This document shows, in pieces, positions 1-6,427 of a DNA stretch of 9,787 bases; the stretch's first letter is position 1; each line of letters begins with the position of its first letter. A program made the translations under genes and the position numbers. Under the pieces are notes generated by a model. That model saw only the letters and a program-made list of their open reading frames with translations, did no database searches and was not told where the DNA came from. Origin of the DNA: Acholeplasmataceae bacterium UBA5617 (GTDB lineage Bacteria; Bacillota_I; Bacilli_A; Acholeplasmatales; Acholeplasmataceae); NCBI GenBank assembly GCA_002424575.1, contig DIKN01000109.1, positions 8,320 to 18,106 of the forward strand. The letters run 5' to 3'.

Positions 1-597
1 GGTGATGAATTCATGAGAAGTAAACCTGCTGAAAATGGTAAAGGTTTTGATCACAATTCATATCAATCACCCGATTCAGTCAATCAGCTTCGTTGGGACC
101 TTAAAGCTCGCGAACAAGAAATGAAGATTTTTGAATATTACAAAGATCTCATCGCCTTCCGCTTGAAACATCCTGCACTTCGCATGACAACTGCAGCAGA
201 AGTGATCGCTAATCTCGACTTTGTTTACACCGATACAACCGGTATCATGGCTTATCAATTGACAAGAGGACAAACCGATGATGCTTTTGAAGAAATGCTT
301 GTTATCCATAATGCCAACCGAAAAACGGCTAAACTAAAACTGCCCACAGGTGGTGGATGGGTCCTTGTCGGTAATCAAGATGGTCTAAGTGATGAAACGA
401 TTAGAACGTATGAAGGTGGTGCACGAATCAGTGTAGCAGCCAATAGCAGCTATGTGCTATACCGTGATACCAACATAGGTGACTACAATCCAACACCGAT
501 GATTGTTGCGATTACAGTCGGTTCTTCTGCAGCGATTACAGGTGGCGTATTCTTAACACTCTATATCATCAAAAAGAAGAAAGCCATCCTCGCTTAA
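1..597 (+). CDS. pulA: Type I pullulanase (GH13), C-terminal part, membrane-anchored; 5' end outside window
   Basis: This is the final 198 residues of an alpha-glucan debranching enzyme that hydrolyses alpha-1,6 links in pullulan, glycogen or starch. The frame is open from base 1 (GDEF just before the first Met), so that Met is internal. The GDEF-MRSK stretch followed by NSYQSPDSVNQLRWD matches the end of the GH13 barrel of type I pullulanases. The segment FEYYKDLIAFRLKHPALRM and the later VIHNANR are typical of the C-terminal beta-domain. The last 35 or so residues are unusual for a secreted pullulanase: after NPTP comes one hydrophobic helix (about MIVAITVG to LTLYII), then KKKKAILA. With no LPXTG motif this looks like a single C-terminal membrane anchor with the catalytic part outside the cell. 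The catalytic residues and signal peptide lie upstream of the window. A related GH13 alpha-glucosidase or amylopullulanase remains possible. Confidence 0.85.
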   Translation, partial: GDEFMRSKPAENGKGFDHNSYQSPDSVNQLRWDLKAREQEMKIFEYYKDLIAFRLKHPALRMTTAAEVIANLDFVYTDTTGIMAYQLTRGQTDDAFEEMLVIHNANRKTAKLKLPTGGGWVLVGNQDGLSDETIRTYEGGARISVAANSSYVLYRDTNIGDYNPTPMIVAITVGSSAAITGGVFLTLYIIKKKKAILA

Positions 598-603
598 TGA
601 AAT

Positions 604-640
604 AAAGAAGCAAATTCGCGCTGAATTTGCTTCTTTTTTA
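604..640. terminator. Bidirectional intrinsic terminator between convergent genes
   Basis: A perfect hairpin has arms GAAGCAAATTC (607-617) and GAATTTGCTTC (623-633) around the loop GCGCT. Three further A-T pairs (604-606 with 634-636) extend it. The plus strand continues as a T run to 639. On the minus strand the hairpin is followed by TTTATTTC. It ends the pullulanase transcript and the convergent nucleotidase transcript. The TAA stop of the minus-strand gene (638-640) is the complement of the end of the T run, so the two genes share this element with almost no spare sequence. Confidence 0.9.
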
Positions 641-2659
641 TGCATACAAGATGTTTTTCTTATCTTCCCACATCAGTGGAGTTAAAACAATAGGATTGTT
701 GATCGAAAATGATGAATAAACTGTTGCTTGATTGCGCAATACATTTTCAAGTACATCACGAATTAATATGCCTGTATCGACAATGTCTACACCCCAAACA
801 AATGGGTATTCAGGCTTATCGAAGATATAATCGTTGGTTGCAACTTTATAATAGGTGCTATCGCTTAGTGAATACAAGGATAATCCGGGTTTAAAATTCA
901 TCGCAACCGATGAATTGGCATAATCTTTGATGGCTTCTCCTGTTAAATACACATATTTAATCCGATTATCAAATGGAAAAATTTGATAAAGGGTTGCAAC
1001 GGTTATATCTTGATTCTGTGATAAAGAGGCTCGTGTTCCTCCATAGTTATGAATCCCGAGATCGGCATCGACTGATAAACGAATAAGGCTTGCCATATAT
1101 TCAGTTAACGTGGATGTGTTATAATAACTGCTCGATTTGATGATGACTTCATTGAGTAATGGGGCTATTGCAAGTTTATATTCATCGACCAACGCTTTAA
1201 TGAGAATGTGTTCGGTTTGCAGTCGAATATCAATATCCATGCGATCTGATGAAGACGAACTCGATTGCGATACATTGAGATTGGTGGCATCAAATGATTC
1301 AACAATACCGAGATTGGAAAGCGTTAAGGTGACTTTGCCAACAAATTCTCCATTAGCTTTTGATTGGACAACAGGAACATCAACACCTGTACGGGCAATA
1401 ATTTGTGTGTATCGCTGGTGACTGTGGCCATTAAAGATGAGATCTACGCGTCGGTTACCCGTTAATTCTGCGATTTGTTGATTGGTTGAATCACTACTGC
1501 CATGAACAACCACAATGACAACATCAACATCACATTCGGTGCGTAAATACTCCGTATAGTAAGATGCCCAATAGACAGGATTATCGAAAACATAAGGGGA
1601 GACCCGTGCGGTTGCAATCGAATCTTCGAGTCCATAACCAATCAATCCGATGATGCCTACTTTTGTTGCACCCTTTTGAATCATGGTATAAGGATCGATA
1701 AATGCGGGGCGTTCCATGGTATCTTTACGCAAGATATTCGCACCAAGCAAGGGAAAATTGACGAAGATGCCGTCATAAGAAGGATCGCGATAGCGTGTGA
1801 CACTTTCTAATCCCCAGTCAAATTCGTGGTTACCTATCACAAAGGCATCCATCTGCATAACATTGAACATATCCATCATTGAACTACCATAATAGTAATT
1901 TGATAAGATGTTTCCTTGGAGTAAGTCACCGCCACCGATGAATAATGTGGTATCCGGATTTGCTGTTTTCTCGTCTAAAATGACGTTTCCAATCGCGGAT
2001 AAACCAAGTTGACTTCCACTTTTCTCGATCGCTCCATGGGTATCATTGATATAAAAAATGGTTAGTGTATCGAATTGAGGTGCGGGTAATACTGTAATCT
2101 GAACGGTGACCGATGTTTGATTACCCTTGGAATCATCAACCGTGTAAATAACGGCATATGTTCCAGGGATTTGATAATTAACAGCTTCGTCATCATAGAC
2201 AAGTCGCAACGAAACATTACCCTCAAGATCATCGACTGCTGTAATACCAAGTAAAAGATTGGGAAGTGCATCTCCGATGGTGTACGTGATGTTTTGTGCA
2301 CCCAAAATCGTGGGGGCTGTCGTATCAATGATGGTTCTTGCAATGATGGTGATTAAATAGGATGCTGTTGTTTCATATCCCGCTTGATCCCTCACGGTGA
2401 CGAAAACAGGGTATTGTCCTTCTTTTGTCCAATCCACATCATCGTCATTGACAATAATCGATGAGGTCAGATCTCCATCATGTTTATCCTGGGCTTGGAT
2501 ACCGGTTAAAAGATTCGGTATGGGATCGCCTATGGTGTATGTTTGATCAGAAATACCTAAAAAATAGGGTGGGGTTGTATCAGGTTTGTTTTGGTTCTCG
2601 CATCCTATCATGACGAAAGTCATGAAGAGAACGACGATGAGGAAAAGTATCTTTTTCAT
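638..2659 (-). CDS. 5'-nucleotidase/metallophosphoesterase-family lipoprotein with two N-terminal Ig-like repeats
   Basis: This 673-residue surface lipoprotein probably releases phosphate from extracellular nucleotides or related phosphoesters. A Lys-rich start and hydrophobic segment lead to a lipobox (MIGC, Cys20). Residues about 28-107 and 112-190 are two copies of a DUF5011-type Ig-like domain, each opening with DTTxP and YTIGD. The metallophosphatase domain (about 197-450) has the family motifs in order: NDTHG (205-209), GGD (243-245), GNHEFDWG (276-283), His386 and GHSH (411-414), giving the two-metal site. A Ser run (466-471) comes before the 5'-nucleotidase C-terminal domain, with NYGGTR (538-543) and PFDNRIKYVYLTG. 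The ATG at 2659 is chosen because it starts directly at the signal peptide and has GGAAG five bases upstream; TTG at 2680 and ATG at 2671 would place extra residues before it and lie at the predicted transcript start. UshA/YfkN-like phosphatase or 2',3'-cyclic phosphodiesterase are equally possible activities. Confidence 0.9.
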   Translation of the reverse strand: MKKILFLIVVLFMTFVMIGCENQNKPDTTPPYFLGISDQTYTIGDPIPNLLTGIQAQDKHDGDLTSSIIVNDDDVDWTKEGQYPVFVTVRDQAGYETTASYLITIIARTIIDTTAPTILGAQNITYTIGDALPNLLLGITAVDDLEGNVSLRLVYDDEAVNYQIPGTYAVIYTVDDSKGNQTSVTVQITVLPAPQFDTLTIFYINDTHGAIEKSGSQLGLSAIGNVILDEKTANPDTTLFIGGGDLLQGNILSNYYYGSSMMDMFNVMQMDAFVIGNHEFDWGLESVTRYRDPSYDGIFVNFPLLGANILRKDTMERPAFIDPYTMIQKGATKVGIIGLIGYGLEDSIATARVSPYVFDNPVYWASYYTEYLRTECDVDVVIVVVHGSSDSTNQQIAELTGNRRVDLIFNGHSHQRYTQIIARTGVDVPVVQSKANGEFVGKVTLTLSNLGIVESFDATNLNVSQSSSSSSDRMDIDIRLQTEHILIKALVDEYKLAIAPLLNEVIIKSSSYYNTSTLTEYMASLIRLSVDADLGIHNYGGTRASLSQNQDITVATLYQIFPFDNRIKYVYLTGEAIKDYANSSVAMNFKPGLSLYSLSDSTYYKVATNDYIFDKPEYPFVWGVDIVDTGILIRDVLENVLRNQATVYSSFSINNPIVLTPLMWEDKKNILYA

Positions 2660-2684
2660 GTTCGCTTCCATCCTTTGCAAAAGT

Positions 2685-2693
2685 ATTATAACA
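2685..2693 (-). promoter_or_regulatory. Extended -10 promoter of the nucleotidase lipoprotein gene
   Basis: Read on the minus strand, TGTTATAAT is a perfect -10 hexamer (2690-2685) with the TGn extension. No good -35 hexamer sits 16-18 bp upstream. A TTGTGA is present (2717-2712), but the spacer would be 21 bp. Transcription would start near 2678, giving a leader of about 20 bases before the ATG at 2659 and supporting that start. Confidence 0.65.
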
Positions 2694-2711
2694 TAGAGTG
2701 GTCTACCGATT

Positions 2712-2732
2712 TCACAAAAAGAATGTTATAAT
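2712..2732 (+). promoter_or_regulatory. Extended -10 promoter of the chromate-transporter/phosphodiesterase operon
   Basis: TGTTATAAT (2724-2732) is again a perfect extended -10, five bases after TCACAAAAAG (2712-2721). There is no recognisable -35 at the normal distance. The start of transcription would fall near 2739, just before the ribosome binding site, so the leader is very short. The promoter faces away from the nucleotidase promoter, and their upstream regions overlap within about 35 bp. The TCACAAAAAG element recurs upstream of the MFS gene. Confidence 0.6.
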
Positions 2733-2741
2733 GATTTTTGT

Positions 2742-2748
2742 GAGGTGA
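2742..2748 (+). promoter_or_regulatory. Ribosome binding site that favours the second of two adjacent ATGs
   Basis: GAGGTGA lies before two consecutive ATG codons (2750 and 2753). From GAGG the spacing is four bases to the first ATG and seven to the second. The second is closer to the usual optimum, so 2753 is taken as the start. The difference is a single Met. Confidence 0.6.
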
Positions 2749-2752
2749 CATG

Positions 2753-3313
2753 ATGAAAAAACCACATCATTTATTGGAGTTATTTTGGGTCTTTTTTAAG
2801 ATAGGTGCCATGACATTTGGTGGGGGATTAGCCATGATGCCTATTATGCGAAGAGAAGTCGTTGAAACAAAAGGTTGGGTTAACGATGACGATATTCTAA
2901 AAATTCTAGTCATATCCGAATCAACACCTGGTGTTTTTGCAGTCAATGCAGCCACTTTTATCGGTTATAAAATCCAAGGATTTATGGGTGCACTTGTATC
3001 AACACTTGGCGTCATCATCCCCAGTTTAATCACCATTTCAATCATTTCTTTTTTTATCCTACAATTTAAATCATTGATCCTCGTTCAATATGCATTTTAT
3101 GGCATCCAAGCTGCCGTTGCATTATTGATTTTTAAAGCTGCTCTCAAATTATCAAAGAAAATCCATTTTGATGCATTCGCATGGATTGTACTTTTGTCAT
3201 CTATACTATTTGCAACCTTCACACAGATTAACGTCCTTTGGTTACTCCTTGTGGGTGCATTACTTGGAATCATCTATGGCATGATCGAACAGATAAAGGG
3301 GGCTAAATCATGA
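2753..3313 (+). CDS. chrA: Chromate transporter family protein, single CHR domain, first of a pair
   Basis: This 186-residue membrane protein holds one CHR (chromate ion transporter) domain. The hallmark motifs are visible: FFKIGAMTFGGG near residue 15, an AMMPIMRREVV segment, and ESTPG followed by NAATFIG around residues 57-69. Several hydrophobic helices follow (for example LVSTLGVIIPSLITISIISF and IVLLSSILFATF). Classical ChrA proteins are about 400 residues with two such halves. Short CHR proteins occur as adjacent pairs (for example Bacillus subtilis YwrA/YwrB) that are thought to work together. The next gene is the other half, and the two overlap by ATGA (3310-3313), so translation is probably coupled. 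The family exports chromate in studied cases. In an organism not exposed to chromate the true substrate may be another anion, which the sequence cannot tell. Confidence 0.88.
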   Translation: MKKPHHLLELFWVFFKIGAMTFGGGLAMMPIMRREVVETKGWVNDDDILKILVISESTPGVFAVNAATFIGYKIQGFMGALVSTLGVIIPSLITISIISFFILQFKSLILVQYAFYGIQAAVALLIFKAALKLSKKIHFDAFAWIVLLSSILFATFTQINVLWLLLVGALLGIIYGMIEQIKGAKS

Positions 3314-3909
3314 TTTTAGAACTCTTGAATTTAGCGTGGATCTTTTTCAAAATTGGACTTTTTACATTCGGCGGTGGCTACGCCATGATTCCACTGATGG
3401 AATCTGAGTTGGTGGGTCGAGGACTTATTGATGTCAATATGCTCTATGATTTTATTGGAATTGCGGAATCCACACCTGGACCGATTGCCATCAACATGGC
3501 TACGTTCATCGGTAATGAAGCGATGGTTCAATATGGATTTTTAGCGCGTATTCTAGGTTCTATTGTCATGACAACTGCTGTAGCACTTCCTTCTTTTATT
3601 ATCATTTTACTGATTGCATCGTTGGGAAGTCAATTTTTGGAGAGTCGCTTGGTTAAAGAGGCATTTAAAGGTCTTAAACCAACTGTTATTGGGCTCATCT
3701 TAAGTGTCTCCATTGGATTGATGATCCGTTTAATATTCCCCATGATTTCCTTCAAGGAATTGGTGTTTGATTGGTCCGTTTTTCAATTTCATAACCTGGT
3801 GATTTTTTTAATACTTGTTCTATTGAGCATCAGAATAAAAAAAATTTCACCCATCAAAATGATCCTTCTTGGTGCAGTATTGGGTATGATCATTTACAGC
3901 ACGTTTTGA
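3310..3909 (+). CDS. chrA: Chromate transporter family protein, single CHR domain, second of a pair
   Basis: This 199-residue CHR-domain membrane protein is a diverged relative of its upstream neighbour. It shares FFKIG(L)FTFGGGYAMIPLM near the N-terminus, ESTPGP and NMATFIGNEA, then helices such as MTTAVALPSFIIILLIA, VIGLILSVSIGLMI and LVIFLILVLLSIRI. The ATG at 3310 overlaps the upstream stop (ATGA), and an AAAGGGGG-like Shine-Dalgarno stretch lies about ten bases before it. The pair most likely forms a hetero-oligomeric transporter with opposite membrane orientations, as proposed for short CHR pairs. The gene ends in TGA (3907-3909). The frame then stays open through one Pro codon into the start codon of the phosphodiesterase gene, so only this one stop separates the two proteins. 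Confidence 0.88.
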   Translation: MILELLNLAWIFFKIGLFTFGGGYAMIPLMESELVGRGLIDVNMLYDFIGIAESTPGPIAINMATFIGNEAMVQYGFLARILGSIVMTTAVALPSFIIILLIASLGSQFLESRLVKEAFKGLKPTVIGLILSVSIGLMIRLIFPMISFKELVFDWSVFQFHNLVIFLILVLLSIRIKKISPIKMILLGAVLGMIIYSTF

Positions 3910-3912
3910 CCG

Positions 3913-4659
3913 ATGAAAAAAGATCTTACATGGCTTAAAGAAGCCCTTATTGCTCATCGTGGTCTTCATACTGAAGATGGAACCATTCCTGAAAATTCCT
4001 TGTTAGCTTTTCAACAAGCACTCCAAATGGGATATGCCATTGAACTCGATGTCAATGTCTTGAAAGATGGAACGGTTGTCAGTTTTCACGATATCCACTT
4101 GAAACGTTTATGTGGTGATGATCGTATGCTCTCTGAACTTACTTTTAGTGATATCAAATCACTTAAACTATTATCTTCAGATGAAAGGATCCCTACCCTA
4201 GATGATGTCTTGAACATGGTTGATGGAAGAGTGCCTTTGCTGATTGAATTAAAACCTCATGGTGATGTTGTCAAGCTCTGCGCGCATGTCATGAAGTCTT
4301 TGCAGCATTATCAAGGCACATATGCCATCTTCTCGTTTCATCCACGAGTCGTCTATTGGTTTAAGCGTCATCATCCTCATGTGATTCGTGGTCAAATCGC
4401 TGAGTCATTTAAATCCAATCCAAAGATGCATCCGATCGCTAAATGGATGATGAAACACATGATTTTTAACCGATTTACACAACCTGACTTCATCTCATAT
4501 GGGATTCATGATTTGCCCAATCCAATTCTTGATCGCTATAAGAAAAAAAACATGATCATCATCAGCTATGCGGCACGTAGCCAATCTGAATTTGATCATG
4601 TGAAATCATCTTATGATAACGTTGTTTTTGAATTTTTTATTCCCAAACAAAAAGGGTGA
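3913..4659 (+). CDS. Glycerophosphodiester phosphodiesterase (GDPD family), cytosolic
   Basis: This 248-residue enzyme is expected to hydrolyse glycerophosphodiesters (deacylated phospholipid head groups) to sn-glycerol 3-phosphate and an alcohol. The GDPD TIM-barrel motifs are clear: IAHRG with His15 and Arg16, PENSLLAF with Glu27, IELDVN with Glu44 and Asp46 (metal binding), SFHD with the second catalytic His59, and LLIELKPHG. There is no signal peptide or membrane helix, so it acts in the cytoplasm, like UgpQ rather than periplasmic GlpQ. It starts three bases after the stop of the second CHR gene and in the same frame, with no convincing Shine-Dalgarno sequence. Termination-reinitiation from the upstream gene is therefore the likely way it is translated. 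It is the last gene of this operon. Its TGA stop (4657-4659) forms part of the terminator hairpin. The link to the CHR pair is unexplained; lipid turnover is the obvious role. Confidence 0.92.
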   Translation: MKKDLTWLKEALIAHRGLHTEDGTIPENSLLAFQQALQMGYAIELDVNVLKDGTVVSFHDIHLKRLCGDDRMLSELTFSDIKSLKLLSSDERIPTLDDVLNMVDGRVPLLIELKPHGDVVKLCAHVMKSLQHYQGTYAIFSFHPRVVYWFKRHHPHVIRGQIAESFKSNPKMHPIAKWMMKHMIFNRFTQPDFISYGIHDLPNPILDRYKKKNMIIISYAARSQSEFDHVKSSYDNVVFEFFIPKQKG

Positions 4660-4680
4660 GATTTCACCTTTTTCTTTTTA
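4649..4680. terminator. Bidirectional intrinsic terminator between convergent genes
   Basis: AAAAGGGTGA (4650-4659) pairs with TCACCTTTTT (4664-4673) through one G-U pair, with the loop GATT. The plus strand continues CTTTTTA. The minus strand has CTTTTTGTTT after the hairpin. The element serves both the phosphodiesterase operon and the MFS gene. The stop codons of the two genes lie in the stem (4657-4659) and at the end of the T run (4678-4680), the same economical arrangement as at 604-640. Confidence 0.8.
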
Positions 4681-6285
4681 GTCCATATCAACATCAAAAT
4701 TTTCTAAGATCGATTTCTTACCCACCACTGCATCACCGTGTTTTGTCAAGAACATAGTAATGAATGCTGAAGCAACAAAGAGTGTCGCATAGGGGAACAG
4801 GATTTTTGGATGTATCAAATCCATGAAGAAACCTGATAAGATCGGTGTTAAGATTTGTGCACCCATCGAGAATGCATAATAGTATCCGGTATATTTACCG
4901 ACGTTGGATCCTTTTGCCAATTCGACAACCATGGGGTATGAGTTGACGTTAATGGTTGCCCAGCCGATACCGGTTAGACCAAAGACTATAAACATCACCC
5001 AACCTGTATCTTTGCTCAAGAAGAAGACGGAACCAAAGCATAATGTCAATAAGATAATACCCGCTAAAATGGTCTTTCGACGACCAAACTTGGTCGAAAG
5101 GATACCGATAGGAATGAATGCAATGATAGCCGTGACGTTAGCAACCAACAAAGGAAGTGTGAATGATGGCAGTTGTAAAATCTTTGGTGCATAATCGGAT
5201 ACTTTCGTCATGACAGCATTGTATCCCATAAACCATAAGAAAACAGATGATAAAATCAAATAAAGCGATATCTTTTTATCTTTGGGAAGTTCATGCATGT
5301 CATGCACTTCACCTTCTTCTTCATGTAAACCAAACTTGAGATCATCTGCTTCTTTTTCGGCGACAAGCTTGGGTTCTTTAACCTTCCATAAGAAGATGGC
5401 CAAGACAGCGATCATGATGACACCAACACTGATGAACGCACCGGTATAGTGGACGTATGAACGACCACCGAGACCAAGAACTGTCAATAAGATTAGTGAG
5501 GTTACTCCAGCGGCTGCTCCCATAAGATTGATGACTGCGTTCGCCTTTGAGCGCAAAGGTTTCATCGTAACATCTGGCATCAACGATACAGCAGGTGAGC
5601 GGAAGACAGACATCGCAACGAGTGCAATCAAGAGAATACCGACAAAAACAACAAAATTCATTGGATTTTCAGAGGTTACCTGCCATGCTCTTTCACTTAA
5701 ATAGCGATGGTAATAACCATCTAAATAGGAAATTTCGATCGCATCTAGCTCTTGAGTTGCTCCATTTTCATCGAGAAGTTTATCCATTGGATCATAAACT
5801 GAGGATTGATAACGATCATAATCTTTCTGAGAAATCTTATCATTATGAAGAGCCGTTATACGATTAAATTCCATATCCACCATGATGAGACGCCAAAACG
5901 CTGGTGTTTTTCTGATCTCATCCTCGGTATCGGATATAAATTCATACCGTTCAATGATGTTGGTCTGTTCGATGCGTGCCGTTTGTATATTATCAACAAA
6001 TGACAATCCAATAAAAGCGAATGCTGCAACAACCGTACCAATGATCACATAGGGTGTTCTTCGTCCGAGCTTGTGATTGGTCTTATCTGAGATTGCTCCA
6101 AAAAGAGGTAACATGAAAAGAGCAAGAATGTTATCGAGTGCCATGACAACACCAGACCATGTTTGATTTAAACCAAATTTGTCAATTAAGATCTTTGTGA
6201 TAATCGAGTCGTACGTTTGCCAAAAAATAGTAATGATAAAAAATGCAAGACCAACATAAAACACTTTTTTGTAATCCAGTTTCAT
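4678..6285 (-). CDS. MFS transporter (GPH/SLC45-like) with a large extracytoplasmic insertion
   Basis: This 535-residue carrier has 12 predicted helices at about residues 8-26, 43-64, 78-97, 210-228, 249-270, 281-301, 339-358, 372-393, 406-423, 429-446, 464-485 and 494-513. The first half has GAISDKTNHKLGRRTPYV (63-80), the MFS loop 2-3 signature in the form seen in sugar:cation symporters. RSPAVSLMPDVTMKPLRSKA (229-248) follows helix 4, as in SLC45-like carriers. The second half repeats the signature as LSTKFGRRKT (396-405). Cation-coupled sugar or glycoside uptake is the best guess; the substrate cannot be read. A mostly charged, non-membrane stretch of about 110 residues (98-210) separates helices 3 and 4. 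By topology it faces outside and makes the protein longer than the roughly 420-480 residues usual for this group. The ATG at 6285 follows AAAAGGTGA (6298-6290) at four bases. The gene is monocistronic, with its own promoter and a shared terminator. Confidence 0.85.
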   Translation of the reverse strand: MKLDYKKVFYVGLAFFIITIFWQTYDSIITKILIDKFGLNQTWSGVVMALDNILALFMLPLFGAISDKTNHKLGRRTPYVIIGTVVAAFAFIGLSFVDNIQTARIEQTNIIERYEFISDTEDEIRKTPAFWRLIMVDMEFNRITALHNDKISQKDYDRYQSSVYDPMDKLLDENGATQELDAIEISYLDGYYHRYLSERAWQVTSENPMNFVVFVGILLIALVAMSVFRSPAVSLMPDVTMKPLRSKANAVINLMGAAAGVTSLILLTVLGLGGRSYVHYTGAFISVGVIMIAVLAIFLWKVKEPKLVAEKEADDLKFGLHEEEGEVHDMHELPKDKKISLYLILSSVFLWFMGYNAVMTKVSDYAPKILQLPSFTLPLLVANVTAIIAFIPIGILSTKFGRRKTILAGIILLTLCFGSVFFLSKDTGWVMFIVFGLTGIGWATINVNSYPMVVELAKGSNVGKYTGYYYAFSMGAQILTPILSGFFMDLIHPKILFPYATLFVASAFITMFLTKHGDAVVGKKSILENFDVDMD

Positions 6286-6328
6286 AGCTTCACCTTTTCA
6301 TTGAAGATTTTGCAACGCGTTTGTGCTT

Positions 6329-6350
6329 ATTATAGCATGACTTTTTGTGA
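6329..6350 (-). promoter_or_regulatory. Extended -10 promoter of the MFS gene, with upstream TCACAAAAAG element
   Basis: Minus strand: TGCTATAAT (6337-6329) is a perfect -10 with TGn extension, preceded by TCACAAAAAG (6350-6341) six bases from the hexamer. There is no clear -35. The leader to the ATG at 6285 would be about 37 bases. The element and spacing closely match the promoter at 2712-2732. The rest of this 142-bp gap holds only the terminator of the neighbouring operon; I see no small gene or riboswitch fold in it. Confidence 0.6.
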
Positions 6351-6389
6351 TTTGAGGTCTATCATGATGTAAAAAGAACGTTAAATGTC

Positions 6390-6420
6390 ATAAAAAAGGA
6401 CATCCTGACGGATATCCTTC
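6390..6420 (-). terminator. Intrinsic terminator of the leucine dehydrogenase/oxidoreductase operon
   Basis: Minus strand: AAGGATATCC (6419-6410) and GGATGTCCTT (6405-6396) form a ten-pair stem with one U-G pair and the loop GTCA. The following T run extends to 6392. It starts eight bases after the stop of the gamma-subunit gene. There is no T run on the plus strand, so it acts leftward only. Confidence 0.85.
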
Positions 6421-6427
6421 TTGAACA

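Noticed and set aside
709..1421. Open frames on the plus strand opposite the nucleotidase gene (709-894, 1137-1421)
   Set aside because: They have no recognisable motifs and lie antisense to well-conserved coding sequence.
638..2680. Longer nucleotidase reading starting at TTG (2680) or ATG (2671)
   Set aside because: The extra residues (MQRMEAN) precede a normal lipoprotein signal peptide, and the predicted transcript start near 2678 leaves no room for a ribosome site. ATG 2659 fits both.
3310..4659. Single fused CHR-phosphodiesterase gene with TGA read as Trp
   Set aside because: TGA clearly stops other genes in the window, and the phosphodiesterase has a proper Met start with complete catalytic motifs. 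The same-frame junction is kept only as a finding.
4904..6041. Open frames in other frames across the MFS gene, including opposite the insertion (5595-6003)
   Set aside because: No ribosome sites or recognisable protein features. The MFS frame is continuous through the insertion with normal codon use, so I see no sign that the insert is a frameshift or a separate gene.
6286..6427. Possible riboswitch or small RNA in the gap before the MFS gene
   Set aside because: The gap is explained by the MFS promoter and the oxidoreductase operon terminator. No further conserved-looking fold is visible.
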